From: Lactimicrobium massiliense
Lineage (GTDB): Bacteria; Bacillota_I; Bacilli_A; Erysipelotrichales; Erysipelotrichaceae
Length of the DNA: 64,000 nt
NCBI RefSeq assembly: GCF_900343155.1
Contig: NZ_OUNG01000001.1
Location: forward strand, 496,001-560,000
Direction of reading: 5' to 3'
Below the pieces are notes generated by a model. That model saw nothing but the letters and a program-made list of their open reading frames with translations, was not told where the DNA came from and searched no databases. The position numbers and the translations under genes are program-made. This document shows, piece by piece, positions 16,490 through 24,201 of the stretch (position 1 is the first letter of the stretch; every line of letters begins with the position of its first letter).

Positions 16490-17788
16490 TTACTTCACTT
16501 CGGCATTGCCATATGGCAGACCTTCGTTGAAGTTTCTGGCATTCTCCATCGTAACAGCCGCAATTGCCTGCAGTGCTTCACGTGTGAAGAAGGCCTGGTG
16601 AGATGTCAGAATGAGGTTTGGGAAAGTCGTCAGTCTTGCCACAATGGAATTCTGCATCATATCATCGGAGTGGTCGACATAGACATTGTCATCTTCACCT
16701 TCATAGACATCCAGAGCAACGGCATGGAACTTATTGGCACGAAGGCCTCTGATCAATGCGTCCACATCAATCAGACCGCCGCGGCTTGTATTGACAAGCA
16801 TAACGCCATCCTTCATGCGAGAGATCGCTTCATCATCAATCAGATGATACGTGCCGCCCTCACCCATGATCAGCGGTGCATGCAGAGAAATCAGATCTGA
16901 CTTTTCCAGCAGTTCTTCCTTGGTTACATAATGCAGTAAGCCGGACTCTTCCAGCTTGGCATTCGGATACGCATCCCAGCCAAGCACTGTCATGCCATAG
17001 CCCTTGCAGATCTGGGCCATGATCTGACCGATACGGCCAGTTCCCATGATACCGGCAACCTTGTTATGCAGATCAACGCCAAGCAGGCCATTCAGCGTGA
17101 AGTTATTATCCTTGACACGGTTGTAAGCTTTGACAACTCTGCGGTTGGCAGCCTGGATGATGGTCATGGCATGCTCCGCAACGGCATATGGAGAATATGC
17201 CGGCACACGCAGAACGGTAATGCCCTGTTCCCTGGCCGTCTTGAGATCAACATTGTTGAAACCGGCGCAGCGCAGCAGAATCAGCTTGACGCCATAGCTG
17301 CCCAGCTGTTCCACAACATCACGGTCAGCCTCATCATTGACGAAGATGCATACGGCATCATAGCCCTCTGCCAGATGCACACTTTCACGTGTCAGACGGG
17401 AATTGAAGTAGTGAATATCAACATTATAGGTACCTTCACCCTTATCACGGGAAAGCTCTGTAAAGAACAGACGGTCATAATCCTTGGTGCCAAAGAAAGC
17501 AACCTTGAGAACCGATACCGGCTTATCCTTCGGGCTCAGCTCGTTCAGAACTGCCTGAATCTTTTCAGAAGCAGGCTTTTCATCCTCGCCCTCAATGCTG
17601 AAATGCAGCACGCTGCCTTTTGCCGCATGCAGGGCAAGAATCTGCAGGACATCACGTCCGGAAGCACTTGCCCCATTGCATTCAATTGTCACTGTAGATT
17701 TGAAATCTGTGCAGGCCTGGGCAACCATTGCGGCAGGACGGGCATGAATACCAAGCGTATTTGTTACCTGATAATCAAAACGTTCCAT
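16490..17788 (-). CDS. HPr phosphocarrier domain fused to D-lactate dehydrogenase
   Basis: A 432-residue two-domain protein. Residues 1-85 are a full HPr: they align without gaps to Bacillus HPr, with phospho-acceptor His15 in GIHARPAA and NG at 38-39, but Asp46 (GRDVLQIL) replaces regulatory Ser46. Residues 93-432 are a full NAD-dependent D-2-hydroxyacid dehydrogenase of the LdhA type: GTGRIG at 249-254, WDAYP with NAD-selecting Asp272, catalytic Arg336 (NTSRGG), Glu363 (DVYEGED) and His397 (TSHQ). The likely reaction is pyruvate + NADH to D-lactate in the cytosol. AGGAGG lies 12 bases before the ATG at 17788. Cotransport of PTS phosphate state into LDH control is inference; the fusion itself is one uninterrupted frame. 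Confidence 0.93.
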   Translation of the reverse strand: MERFDYQVTNTLGIHARPAAMVAQACTDFKSTVTIECNGASASGRDVLQILALHAAKGSVLHFSIEGEDEKPASEKIQAVLNELSPKDKPVSVLKVAFFGTKDYDRLFFTELSRDKGEGTYNVDIHYFNSRLTRESVHLAEGYDAVCIFVNDEADRDVVEQLGSYGVKLILLRCAGFNNVDLKTAREQGITVLRVPAYSPYAVAEHAMTIIQAANRRVVKAYNRVKDNNFTLNGLLGVDLHNKVAGIMGTGRIGQIMAQICKGYGMTVLGWDAYPNAKLEESGLLHYVTKEELLEKSDLISLHAPLIMGEGGTYHLIDDEAISRMKDGVMLVNTSRGGLIDVDALIRGLRANKFHAVALDVYEGEDDNVYVDHSDDMMQNSIVARLTTFPNLILTSHQAFFTREALQAIAAVTMENARNFNEGLPYGNAEVK

Positions 17789-17856
17789 GAAATTTTTCTT
17801 CCTCCTCTTATTATCACCATTTTCATGATAGTGAACCCCGTTATGAATTTCCACTA

Positions 17857-17962
17857 ATATGATAATGCGAATTTCTCATCTCTGGCACAAAAGATGCGCT
17901 ATAATTCTGGCTCAGGAGAATACATATGCTGCGAATCCACCAGGTATACTGCCCGATTGGAC
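17857..17962 (+). repeat. Left copy of the 106-bp target duplication
   Basis: Identical over 106 bases to 20080-20185. It carries the TATAAT box, ribosome binding site and first 12 codons of the FAD-dehydrogenase gene, now cut off by the IS. It also retains the upstream region of the divergent HPr-LDH gene. Confidence 0.95.
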
Positions 17963-17985
17963 GGGACTTTGACAGTTTGCTTTGA
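17926..17985 (+). pseudogene. Orphan 5' end of the FAD-dehydrogenase gene
   Basis: The duplicated start codon and the first 12 codons run into the IS end and stop after 19 codons (MLRIHQVYCPIG, then RDFDSLL). The promoter and ribosome binding site are intact, so a short peptide may still be made. The full-length gene survives at 20149. Confidence 0.8.
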
Positions 17986-18083
17986 ATAGAATTTCTCGAA
18001 AACCGCATGACTGCGGCTTTTTCTTTGTCTATTTTTGTCAAATTTCTTGTATTTTTATGTTGTATGTGTTGTATGTTTTATGG

Positions 18084-18089
18084 TACAAT
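18084..18089 (+). promoter_or_regulatory. -10 box of the IS1634-type transposase
   Basis: TACAAT is 18 bases after a TTGTAT -35. The transcript would start near 18096, with GAAGG before the ATG at 18113. Confidence 0.6.
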
Positions 18090-18112
18090 AGTCCTGTAGA
18101 AGGTATGCAGGC

Positions 18113-19978
18113 ATGAAACTTTACTATGATAAGCGTTTGAAAGATCCAACCTACTATGCTCAGATGGGTTTCCGTACGACTGATGGCAAATCAACTACCA
18201 AGAATGTGAAAAAGCTGGGCAAGCATTCTGAGCTTCTCAAGACTACTGATGATCCCGTTGCTTACTGCAAGCAGCTGATCGCCAGGATGAATGAAGATTC
18301 CAGGCAGGGAAAAGAGTCTGTTCAGATCTCTGTTGATCTCAACGAAAAAGTTGACCAGACTTCCGATGACGCCTCCCGCTCTTCTCTGAAGAACATTGGC
18401 TACTTTTATCTTCAGTACATTTACAATCAGCTGCGCCTGAATGAATTTTTCAACATTCATACAGCCGATCGGCGTGATACGTTCGACTATAACCAGATCA
18501 ATAAGTTCCTTACATACAGCAGAATTCTGGATCCTTGCTCCAAGTATGGCACGTGTGATCATCTGGATTCCTTCTTTGAGCAGCCTGACATCCAGTATCA
18601 TCAGATCCTGCGCTTTCTTGATATTCTGGAGAACAATACTGACGCTTATCTTGAATGGCTGTATCAGAACAGCAGCCATGTCATTCCCCGTGATTCGTCT
18701 GTGGTCTACTATGACTGCACCAATTTCTACTGTGAGACCGAGCAGGATGATGAAGACATCTTCGATGAAGTGACAGGAGAATTGCTGTCCTATGGGCTTC
18801 GAAAATATGGTGTCAGTAAAGAGCACCGTCCCAATCCGATTGTGGAAATGGGACTGCTCATGGACAAGCGCGGTATTCCGATCACGATGTGCCTGCATTC
18901 CGGCAACACCAGTGAGCAGGTTACTGCAGTACCATTGGAGAAGAAGATCCTGCCGGCTCTTGAGAAATCCAACATCATTTACTGTGCAGATGCCGGACTT
19001 GGCTCCTACAATATCCGTCAGTTCAATGCGATGGGCGGCAGATCCTTCATTGTGACGCAGTCAGTAAAGAAGCTTTCTGAAGAAGTGAAGGCTGTTGTCT
19101 TCAACGATAAAAACTACAGGCTCCTGTCAAATGACAAACCCGTAACGATCAGCTTCATGAAAAAGTTTGAGCACCGCAATCCTGAGAATCTGGCTCTGTA
19201 CAATGACACTGCATACAAAGTTATTCCAGCAGACAAAGCAATTGATCTTGGACTGTTTGAATACAAGCAGTTACAGAACGGAAGCTCCCGCAAAGTCAAA
19301 GCCAAGGGAACTCTGGAGCAGGTTGTAATCATCACCTTCTCCAGGAAAATGATGGAGTACCAGCGGGCCGTACGAAACAGACAGATCGAGCGTGCAAAAC
19401 AGATGATCAAGATGAAGGATCCGGAAGAAATCAAGAAAGGTCTGAATGACGTCCGGCGTTTCCTGAAGCGTATCGCCAAGGACAAGGACGGAAAGGAAGC
19501 AGAAGTAAGCTATGACCTGGATCAGGCAAGAATCGATGAAGAAGAGAAGTACGATGGCTACTATGCCGTTGCGACGAATCTGACAGATGCCAATGTGAAA
19601 GATGTACTGAACATTATGCACAAGCGCTACATGATTGAAGACTGTTTCAGAGTGATGAAGACAAACTTTGGATCAAGGCCTGTGTACCACAGTGCACAGA
19701 GAAGAATCAAAGCACATTTCCTGGTGTGCTACACAGCTCTGCTTGTCTATCGTCTGCTGAGCTGCAGCCTGGATGACAGAGGCACACACATCACGGCCAG
19801 AAATCTGATTACCACACTGAAGAATATGAATGTCGCAGATGATGGAATGTATTATCTTTCAACCTACAAAGGAAGTAAAACACTGGATGCCCTCGAGAAC
19901 TATACAAATGCAGGATTAGACAAGAAGAGATACAAGGCCGGTTTCCTCAGAAAAAAATTCAAAAAGACGTCCGGATAG
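18113..19978 (+). CDS. IS1634-family transposase
   Basis: The 621-residue IS4-like DDE transposase fits IS1634 by size and motifs: YYDCTNFYCETEQDDE with the first Asp, IIYCADAGLGSYNIRQ with the second, and the C-terminal MHKRYMIEDCFRVMKTNF segment holding the Y-R-E-K signature (Y, R/E and K in order). The N-terminal KLYYDKRLKDPTYYAQMGFR region is also typical. GAAGG lies eight bases before the ATG. The frame is uninterrupted. Confidence 0.92.
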   Translation: MKLYYDKRLKDPTYYAQMGFRTTDGKSTTKNVKKLGKHSELLKTTDDPVAYCKQLIARMNEDSRQGKESVQISVDLNEKVDQTSDDASRSSLKNIGYFYLQYIYNQLRLNEFFNIHTADRRDTFDYNQINKFLTYSRILDPCSKYGTCDHLDSFFEQPDIQYHQILRFLDILENNTDAYLEWLYQNSSHVIPRDSSVVYYDCTNFYCETEQDDEDIFDEVTGELLSYGLRKYGVSKEHRPNPIVEMGLLMDKRGIPITMCLHSGNTSEQVTAVPLEKKILPALEKSNIIYCADAGLGSYNIRQFNAMGGRSFIVTQSVKKLSEEVKAVVFNDKNYRLLSNDKPVTISFMKKFEHRNPENLALYNDTAYKVIPADKAIDLGLFEYKQLQNGSSRKVKAKGTLEQVVIITFSRKMMEYQRAVRNRQIERAKQMIKMKDPEEIKKGLNDVRRFLKRIAKDKDGKEAEVSYDLDQARIDEEEKYDGYYAVATNLTDANVKDVLNIMHKRYMIEDCFRVMKTNFGSRPVYHSAQRRIKAHFLVCYTALLVYRLLSCSLDDRGTHITARNLITTLKNMNVADDGMYYLSTYKGSKTLDALENYTNAGLDKKRYKAGFLRKKFKKTSG

Positions 19979-20079
19979 GCCCCTACATACTACAAAAATC
20001 AAAACGCAAAAAGTGCTGGAAAATCCAATATTCATCGGAATTTCTAGCACTTTCATTACTTCAAACTGTCAAAGTTGGG

Positions 20080-20185
20080 ATATGATAATGCGAATTTCTC
20101 ATCTCTGGCACAAAAGATGCGCTATAATTCTGGCTCAGGAGAATACATATGCTGCGAATCCACCAGGTATACTGCCCGATTGGAC
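20080..20185 (+). repeat. Right copy of the 106-bp target duplication
   Basis: Identical to 17857-17962. This copy keeps the promoter (TATAAT at 20123-20128), ribosome binding site and start of the intact FAD-dehydrogenase gene. Confidence 0.95.
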
Positions 20186-21699
20186 AGTCACTTGCCAAAA
20201 CACAAATTGCAAAAAAACTGCACTGTACAGAGGAAGATATCCAATCCTTTCAGATTGAAAAAGAATCACTGGATGCACGCAAAGATGAAATGCATGAAAG
20301 CTACACTGTCCTTGCCACAGTAAGAAATGAACACCGGTATCTGAAGCAGAAAGATGTCAGTGAAGGAAAGCCGGAAATCTATCAGAACCCTGCTCCTGTT
20401 GCGTCTGATATACGGCCGATTGTTGTTGGCTTTGGTCCTGCAGGTATGTTTGCCGGCCTGCTGCTGGCAGAAACCGGCCTAAGGCCGATCATCATTGAAC
20501 GTGGCAAGCCGGCTGAACAAAGGGCAAAGGATGTGAATGACTTCTTTACCAAAGGCATCCTGAATGTATCTTCCAATGTCCAGTATGGAGAAGGCGGTGC
20601 CGGTACATTCTCAGATGGCAAGCTGACAACCCGCATGAAGAATATCCGGGTACAGAAAGTGCTTGCTGAACTGGTGGAAGCCGGCGGTGATCCTGCCATT
20701 GCCTGGCAGCACAGACCGCATTTAGGCACAGATGTATTGAGAACAGTGGTCGTCAATATCCGCAGAAAGATCATCGCGCTTGGCGGTGAAGTCCGCTTTG
20801 AAACATGCATGCAGAGTCTGAAAGTTGAAAATGGACAGGTCACAGGCATTGAAACAAACCATGGCACATTTCTTTCTCCCTATGTCATCCTGGCTGCCGG
20901 CCACAGTGCCGCCGATACCTATCACACACTCTTTGACCAAGGCATTACAATGGTGCCAAAAGACTTCGCAGCCGGTGTCAGAGTGGAGCATCCTCAGCAA
21001 TTGATTAATCAGAATCAGTATGGCCGATATGCCAATCATCCAGCGCTGTCCCCTGCCTCATATTCTTTGACGTATCACGCAAATAATGGCAGAGGCGTCT
21101 ATTCCTTCTGCATGTGCCCGGGCGGTGTCGTCATTCCTGCCTCCACCACGGAAAACACACTGGCAGTCAATGGCATGAGCTATTCCAAACGAGATGGTGC
21201 CAATGCCAACAGTGCCATTCTTGTCCAGATTCCAAGTAAGGACTTTGACCATGGTTCCCCGATGGATGGCTTCGCCTTCCAGAAGCAGCTGGAAGAAACT
21301 GCCTTCCATCCCGGCTATCAGGCAGGCGCCTCCAATATCAAAGACTATCTGGAACACAAAGTCTCCTCAGACCTTGTCATTCCTTCCTCCTTCCCGCGCG
21401 GTATCATCCTGGAAGATCTGCACCGTCAGTTTCCAAAGCCTGTCAATGATGCGCTGGAAGAGGGCTTTGTCCATTTTGATAAAAAAATACCCGGCTTTAT
21501 CAGCCAGGGTATCATGGTCGGCATGGAATCCAGATCTTCCTCACCCATCCGTATTCTGCGCAATGAGGATGGCACCTCTCTTTCCTGCAAAGGACTCTAT
21601 CCATGCGGAGAAGGCGCAGGATATGCCGGCGGTATTGTTTCCAGTGCCGTTGACGGCATTCGTCAGGCCGAAAACATCATCACTTCCCTAATGCTTTAA
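20149..21699 (+). CDS. FAD-dependent dehydrogenase (COG2509-like)
   Basis: The 516-residue protein begins with about 85 residues of a small RNA-binding-like domain, then a Rossmann FAD site (PIVVGFGPAGMFAGLLLAETG, about 90-110) and the family hallmark NVQYGEGGAGTFSDGKLTT. A second flavin-contact motif, GEGAGYAGGIVSSAVDG, is near the C-terminus. Members are soluble, broadly conserved and biochemically uncharacterised. CAGGAGA lies six bases before the ATG and a TATAAT 20 bases before that. The upstream IS1634-type element duplicated exactly this control region, so the gene remains whole. It converges on the EIIB gene and overlaps it by 20 bases. Confidence 0.88.
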   Translation: MLRIHQVYCPIGQSLAKTQIAKKLHCTEEDIQSFQIEKESLDARKDEMHESYTVLATVRNEHRYLKQKDVSEGKPEIYQNPAPVASDIRPIVVGFGPAGMFAGLLLAETGLRPIIIERGKPAEQRAKDVNDFFTKGILNVSSNVQYGEGGAGTFSDGKLTTRMKNIRVQKVLAELVEAGGDPAIAWQHRPHLGTDVLRTVVVNIRRKIIALGGEVRFETCMQSLKVENGQVTGIETNHGTFLSPYVILAAGHSAADTYHTLFDQGITMVPKDFAAGVRVEHPQQLINQNQYGRYANHPALSPASYSLTYHANNGRGVYSFCMCPGGVVIPASTTENTLAVNGMSYSKRDGANANSAILVQIPSKDFDHGSPMDGFAFQKQLEETAFHPGYQAGASNIKDYLEHKVSSDLVIPSSFPRGIILEDLHRQFPKPVNDALEEGFVHFDKKIPGFISQGIMVGMESRSSSPIRILRNEDGTSLSCKGLYPCGEGAGYAGGIVSSAVDGIRQAENIITSLML

Positions 21700-22111
21700 A
21701 ATCAGCCGTTTCATTCCGCAGCCATCTGCGGTGTGAAACGGTTCTTTTGACGGCAAGAGGACGCGGCTCATCCGCGAACGTCACCACATTGGGCGTGCCA
21801 TTCTTCCACAGTTCCATCAGATCCTGTGCATCCTCCACAAAATCACGCACCGGCATCAACCCATATAAGCGCGGCGGAATCACTGCCACCGGAATCGTAT
21901 ACTTCTTTGCGTCCTGTCTTACCTTCCACTCACAATGCGGGCAGACCATCGCAATATCCACTTCATTCATCCGTTCCAACAGATGCACAATCGGAATAAA
22001 AATAAACTGAACCTGATCCTCCAAGTGCAGACGACTGACTTCTTTTTCCAGATGGGCGGCCAGTGCACTGGAAGAAAAGCCGCCTCCACAGCAAATCGCA
22101 ATTTTTAACAT
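21680..22111 (-). CDS. Orphan PTS EIIB protein, lactose/cellobiose type
   Basis: 143 residues. The N-terminus MLKIAICCGGGFSSSALAAHLEKEV has the phosphorylated cysteine (Cys7 or Cys8) and P-loop of cellobiose-class EIIB. A conserved-looking CPHCEWKV follows and a basic C-terminal tail of about 40 residues extends the usual length. No EIIA or EIIC gene is nearby. A CATAAT box ends six bases before the ATG, so the mRNA may be leaderless; GAGGTG is further away (12 bases). Its 3' end overlaps the FAD-dehydrogenase gene. It may serve regulation or partner with a distant EIIC. Confidence 0.75.
   Translation of the reverse strand: MLKIAICCGGGFSSSALAAHLEKEVSRLHLEDQVQFIFIPIVHLLERMNEVDIAMVCPHCEWKVRQDAKKYTIPVAVIPPRLYGLMPVRDFVEDAQDLMELWKNGTPNVVTFADEPRPLAVKRTVSHRRWLRNETADFKALGK
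21706..21748 (+). terminator. Terminator of the FAD-dehydrogenase gene, inside the EIIB coding region
   Basis: CCGTTTCA (21706-21713) pairs with TGAAACGG (21734-21741), with an inner CCGCA/TGCGG stem, then TTCTTTT. It lies within the C-terminal codons of the convergent EIIB gene. Confidence 0.8.
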
Positions 22112-22335
22112 ATAACAATTATGCACCTCGAAAGATGATTTGAAAAGAATGCCAGATAAATTCTGAAGTGAAGCATCTGAATCAAACAGAACCCCATGGA
22201 TTCCATTCCTGTTTGTCATGGATCCTCATACGCATACCGACAGGATACATGTGTCATCCCAGTAATCTTCTGCCCGCAGGTACAGCCATCGATGCCATCA
22301 TCCTTTTTATGCTGTTTGCCGTCTGAGCAGATTTC

Positions 22336-22363
22336 TTGATCGTGTATTTATATTTGATAAAAT
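22336..22363 (+). promoter_or_regulatory. Promoter of the peroxide-response operon
   Basis: TTGATC (22336-22341) and TAAAAT (22358-22363) are 16 bases apart. The -10 box lies in a palindrome. Confidence 0.6.
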
Positions 22364-22378
22364 ATATTTGTATCAAAT
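22352..22378. promoter_or_regulatory. Palindromic operator, probable OhrR-like/MarR site
   Basis: ATTTGATA (22352-22359) and TATCAAAT (22371-22378) are perfect inverted repeats with 11 bases between and an AT-only centre. The site covers the -10 box and the start region of the operon that encodes a MarR-type regulator, which suggests autorepression. Confidence 0.65.
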
Positions 22379-22436
22379 TTATTTAGATAATACCTATGGC
22401 CAGCCGGCCGCTGCTTGTGCAGCAGAAAGGAAAAAG

Positions 22437-22982
22437 ATGAGCACATTTTATGATTATTCTGTAAACGATCGTAATGGCAATGAAGTTTCGATGAAGAAGT
22501 TTGAAGGAAAGGTTGTTCTGGTTGTCAATACTGCTACCGGATGCGGCTTTACGCCGCAATATAAGGATCTGGAAGAGCTCTATGAGGCAGATCATGACAA
22601 AGGACTTGAGATTCTGGATATTCCCTGCAATCAGTTTGCCGGCCAGACACCGGGTACTGATGAAGAAGTGCATGAGTTCTGCACACTGAAATACAACACA
22701 AAGTTTGATCAGATGAAGAAGAGCGATGTCAATGGCGAAAATGCGCTGGATCTGTATAAGTTTCTCAAGAGCCAGCAGACATTCCATGGCTTTGGCAAAG
22801 GTCCAAAGGCCGTGATGATGAGCGTCATGCTGAAGAAGATCGATCCGGATTATCAGCACAATTCAGAGATCAAGTGGAACTTTACAAAGTTCCTGGTTGA
22901 CCGCAATGGCAATGTTGTACGCCGCTTTGAGCCAACCGAAAAGATGAAGGATGTCAGGCAGGCAGTGGAAGAACTGCTGTAA
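22437..22982 (+). CDS. Glutathione peroxidase family thiol peroxidase
   Basis: The 181-residue protein has catalytic Cys36 in NTATGCGFTPQY (Cys, not selenocysteine), Gln in IPCNQFAGQ and Trp-Asn in IKWNFTKFLVDRNG, the Gpx catalytic set. Bacterial enzymes of this kind usually use thioredoxin and reduce organic or hydrogen peroxide. AAAGGA lies five bases before the ATG at 22437; the upstream ATG at 22368 overlaps the operator. First gene of an operon with the regulator and a flavodoxin. Confidence 0.93.
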   Translation: MSTFYDYSVNDRNGNEVSMKKFEGKVVLVVNTATGCGFTPQYKDLEELYEADHDKGLEILDIPCNQFAGQTPGTDEEVHEFCTLKYNTKFDQMKKSDVNGENALDLYKFLKSQQTFHGFGKGPKAVMMSVMLKKIDPDYQHNSEIKWNFTKFLVDRNGNVVRRFEPTEKMKDVRQAVEELL

Positions 22983-23017
22983 GCTGACAGCACAAAAAAT
23001 ACAGCAAGGCGAATGTG

Positions 23018-23506
23018 ATGAATGAGATTGAAAAGGGAAAATGGGAAGATCTGAATCCAGATGAATTGCTGCGGTTAGACAGGCAGCTTTGCTTTCCCCT
23101 TTACGCTGCTGCCAGGAAAGCGGTAAGTGCTTATACACCATATCTGAAGCCGCTGGATCTGACTTATACCCAGTACATCACATTCATGGTGCTGTGGGAA
23201 AAAGACGGGCTGACCATTGGTGAGATTGGTGAAAGACTTCATCTGGACAATGGCACTTTGACGCCATTGTTAAAGAAAATGGAGAAACAGGGCTATATCA
23301 CCCGGAAACGTGATCAAGAAGATGAACGTAAAGTAACCATTCATCTGACAAAAGAAGGCAGAGACATGAAACAAAAGCTGGTGCATGTACCGCTGCAGGT
23401 TGAAAAATGCACTCCGATTTCCATCGAAGAAGCCAACGAGCTGTACCGCATTCTCTACAAGATTCTGAATGCCAGGGTGCCAGTTGATTGTGATCATGCA
23501 AAGTAA
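23018..23506 (+). CDS. OhrR-like peroxide sensor, MarR family
   Basis: The 162-residue regulator closely follows Bacillus OhrR. The N-terminal LDRQLCFPLYAAARK contains the redox-sensing Cys (Cys25 here, equal to Cys15 of OhrR); TYTQYITFMVLWE and GTLTPLLKKMEKQGYITRKRDQEDERKV form the winged helix. The family represses peroxide-defence genes until the Cys is oxidised by organic hydroperoxide. The ATG at 23018 is preferred over the adjacent GTG at 23015; AAGG lies eight bases before it. It follows the peroxidase gene by 35 bases and precedes the flavodoxin gene by 17. Confidence 0.85.
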   Translation: MNEIEKGKWEDLNPDELLRLDRQLCFPLYAAARKAVSAYTPYLKPLDLTYTQYITFMVLWEKDGLTIGEIGERLHLDNGTLTPLLKKMEKQGYITRKRDQEDERKVTIHLTKEGRDMKQKLVHVPLQVEKCTPISIEEANELYRILYKILNARVPVDCDHAK

Positions 23507-23523
23507 AAGAAGAAGGTAATGAA

Positions 23524-23919
23524 ATGAACACAGCGGTCAGATATTATTCCAGATCAGGCAATACAAAGATTGTGGCAGAGGCAATTGCCGATGCCCTGCA
23601 GGTCAAGGCAGTTTCTGTTGACAGCAGTGATGCACAGCTAAAGGACAAAACAGATGTACTGTTTATCGGCGGTGCCTTGTATGCCTACGGGCTTGATAAG
23701 CACTTAAAAACATTTATCCGCAATCTGGATCCAGCCAAAGTTGGCAAAGCAGTGATCTTCTCCACGTCCTGGATCTCCCGCCACAGCATTTATCTGATCC
23801 GCAGAGAGCTGCAGGAAAAAGGCATTCCGGCAGAGCAGGAAACCTTCTATGTCAAAAATAAAGCCAATGACGCACAGTTGAAAGAGGCTGCAGATTTTGC
23901 TCTGAAAATGATAAAGTAA
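23524..23919 (+). CDS. Flavodoxin-like protein
   Basis: 131 residues with the FMN phosphate loop YYSRSGNTKIVAEAIADAL at the N-terminus and GGALYAYGLDKHLKTFI and FSTSW around the flavin ring. It is likely an electron carrier or NAD(P)H-linked reductase for the peroxide-response operon. AGAAGG lies eight bases before the ATG. It is the last gene, ahead of a strong terminator. Confidence 0.85.
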   Translation: MNTAVRYYSRSGNTKIVAEAIADALQVKAVSVDSSDAQLKDKTDVLFIGGALYAYGLDKHLKTFIRNLDPAKVGKAVIFSTSWISRHSIYLIRRELQEKGIPAEQETFYVKNKANDAQLKEAADFALKMIK

Positions 23920-23940
23920 TATATACAGACATTTTCCGAG

Positions 23941-23974
23941 GACATCCGTTTCATCAGGAACGGATGTCTTTTTC
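23941..23974 (+). terminator. Terminator of the peroxide-response operon
   Basis: GACATCCGTT (23941-23950) pairs with AACGGATGTC (23959-23968), followed by TTTTTC. Confidence 0.92.
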
Positions 23975-24014
23975 ATATAAAAAAAAGACAATCACGAGGA
24001 TCATCTTCCTGATA

Positions 24015-24085
24015 TGCCGCTTGGCAGAATTGAACTGCCCGTTCATCCTTACCATGGATGCGTATTACCACTATACTAAAGCGGC
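24015..24085 (-). tRNA. tRNA-Thr (anticodon GGT)
   Basis: The cloverleaf is complete: acceptor GCCGCTT/AAGCGGC, D arm, anticodon stem CATCC/GGATG with loop ATGGTAA (anticodon GGT), T stem GGCAG/CTGCC with loop TTCAATT, discriminator A. CCA is not encoded. It is a single gene, with a T-rich tract (TTTTTTTT) about 25 bases downstream. Confidence 0.95.
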
Positions 24086-24096
24086 ATTGCTCTGCT

Positions 24097-24125
24097 ATTC
24101 TACCCAAACCTGCATGTAAAATCAA
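24097..24125 (-). promoter_or_regulatory. Promoter of tRNA-Thr
   Basis: TTGATT (24120-24125) and TAGAAT (24097-24102) on the minus strand are 17 bases apart and end 11 bases before the tRNA. Confidence 0.8.
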
Positions 24126-24201
24126 CATGCAAACACCAATCCACGCCAGGAAATCTCGTGTGGCCCAGTACAGCGGCATTCCGTGCGCCTGCTCACCTGT
24201 C

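Larger units (their letters stand above)
17963..20079 (+). mobile_element. IS1634-family insertion sequence, complete
   Basis: The 2117-bp element has inverted ends sharing ACTTTGACAGTTTG (near 17966 and 20076) and lies between the two 106-bp direct repeats. Very long and variable target duplications are a known property of IS1634 of Mycoplasma. A short hairpin with a T tract (CCGCA/TGCGG, 18003-18021) near the left end can stop incoming transcription. Confidence 0.93.

Noticed and set aside
20106..20122. Sigma-54 promoter (TGGCAC-N6-TGC) before the FAD-dehydrogenase gene
   Set aside because: The spacing fits by eye, but a TATAAT follows directly and there is no activator binding region; probably chance.
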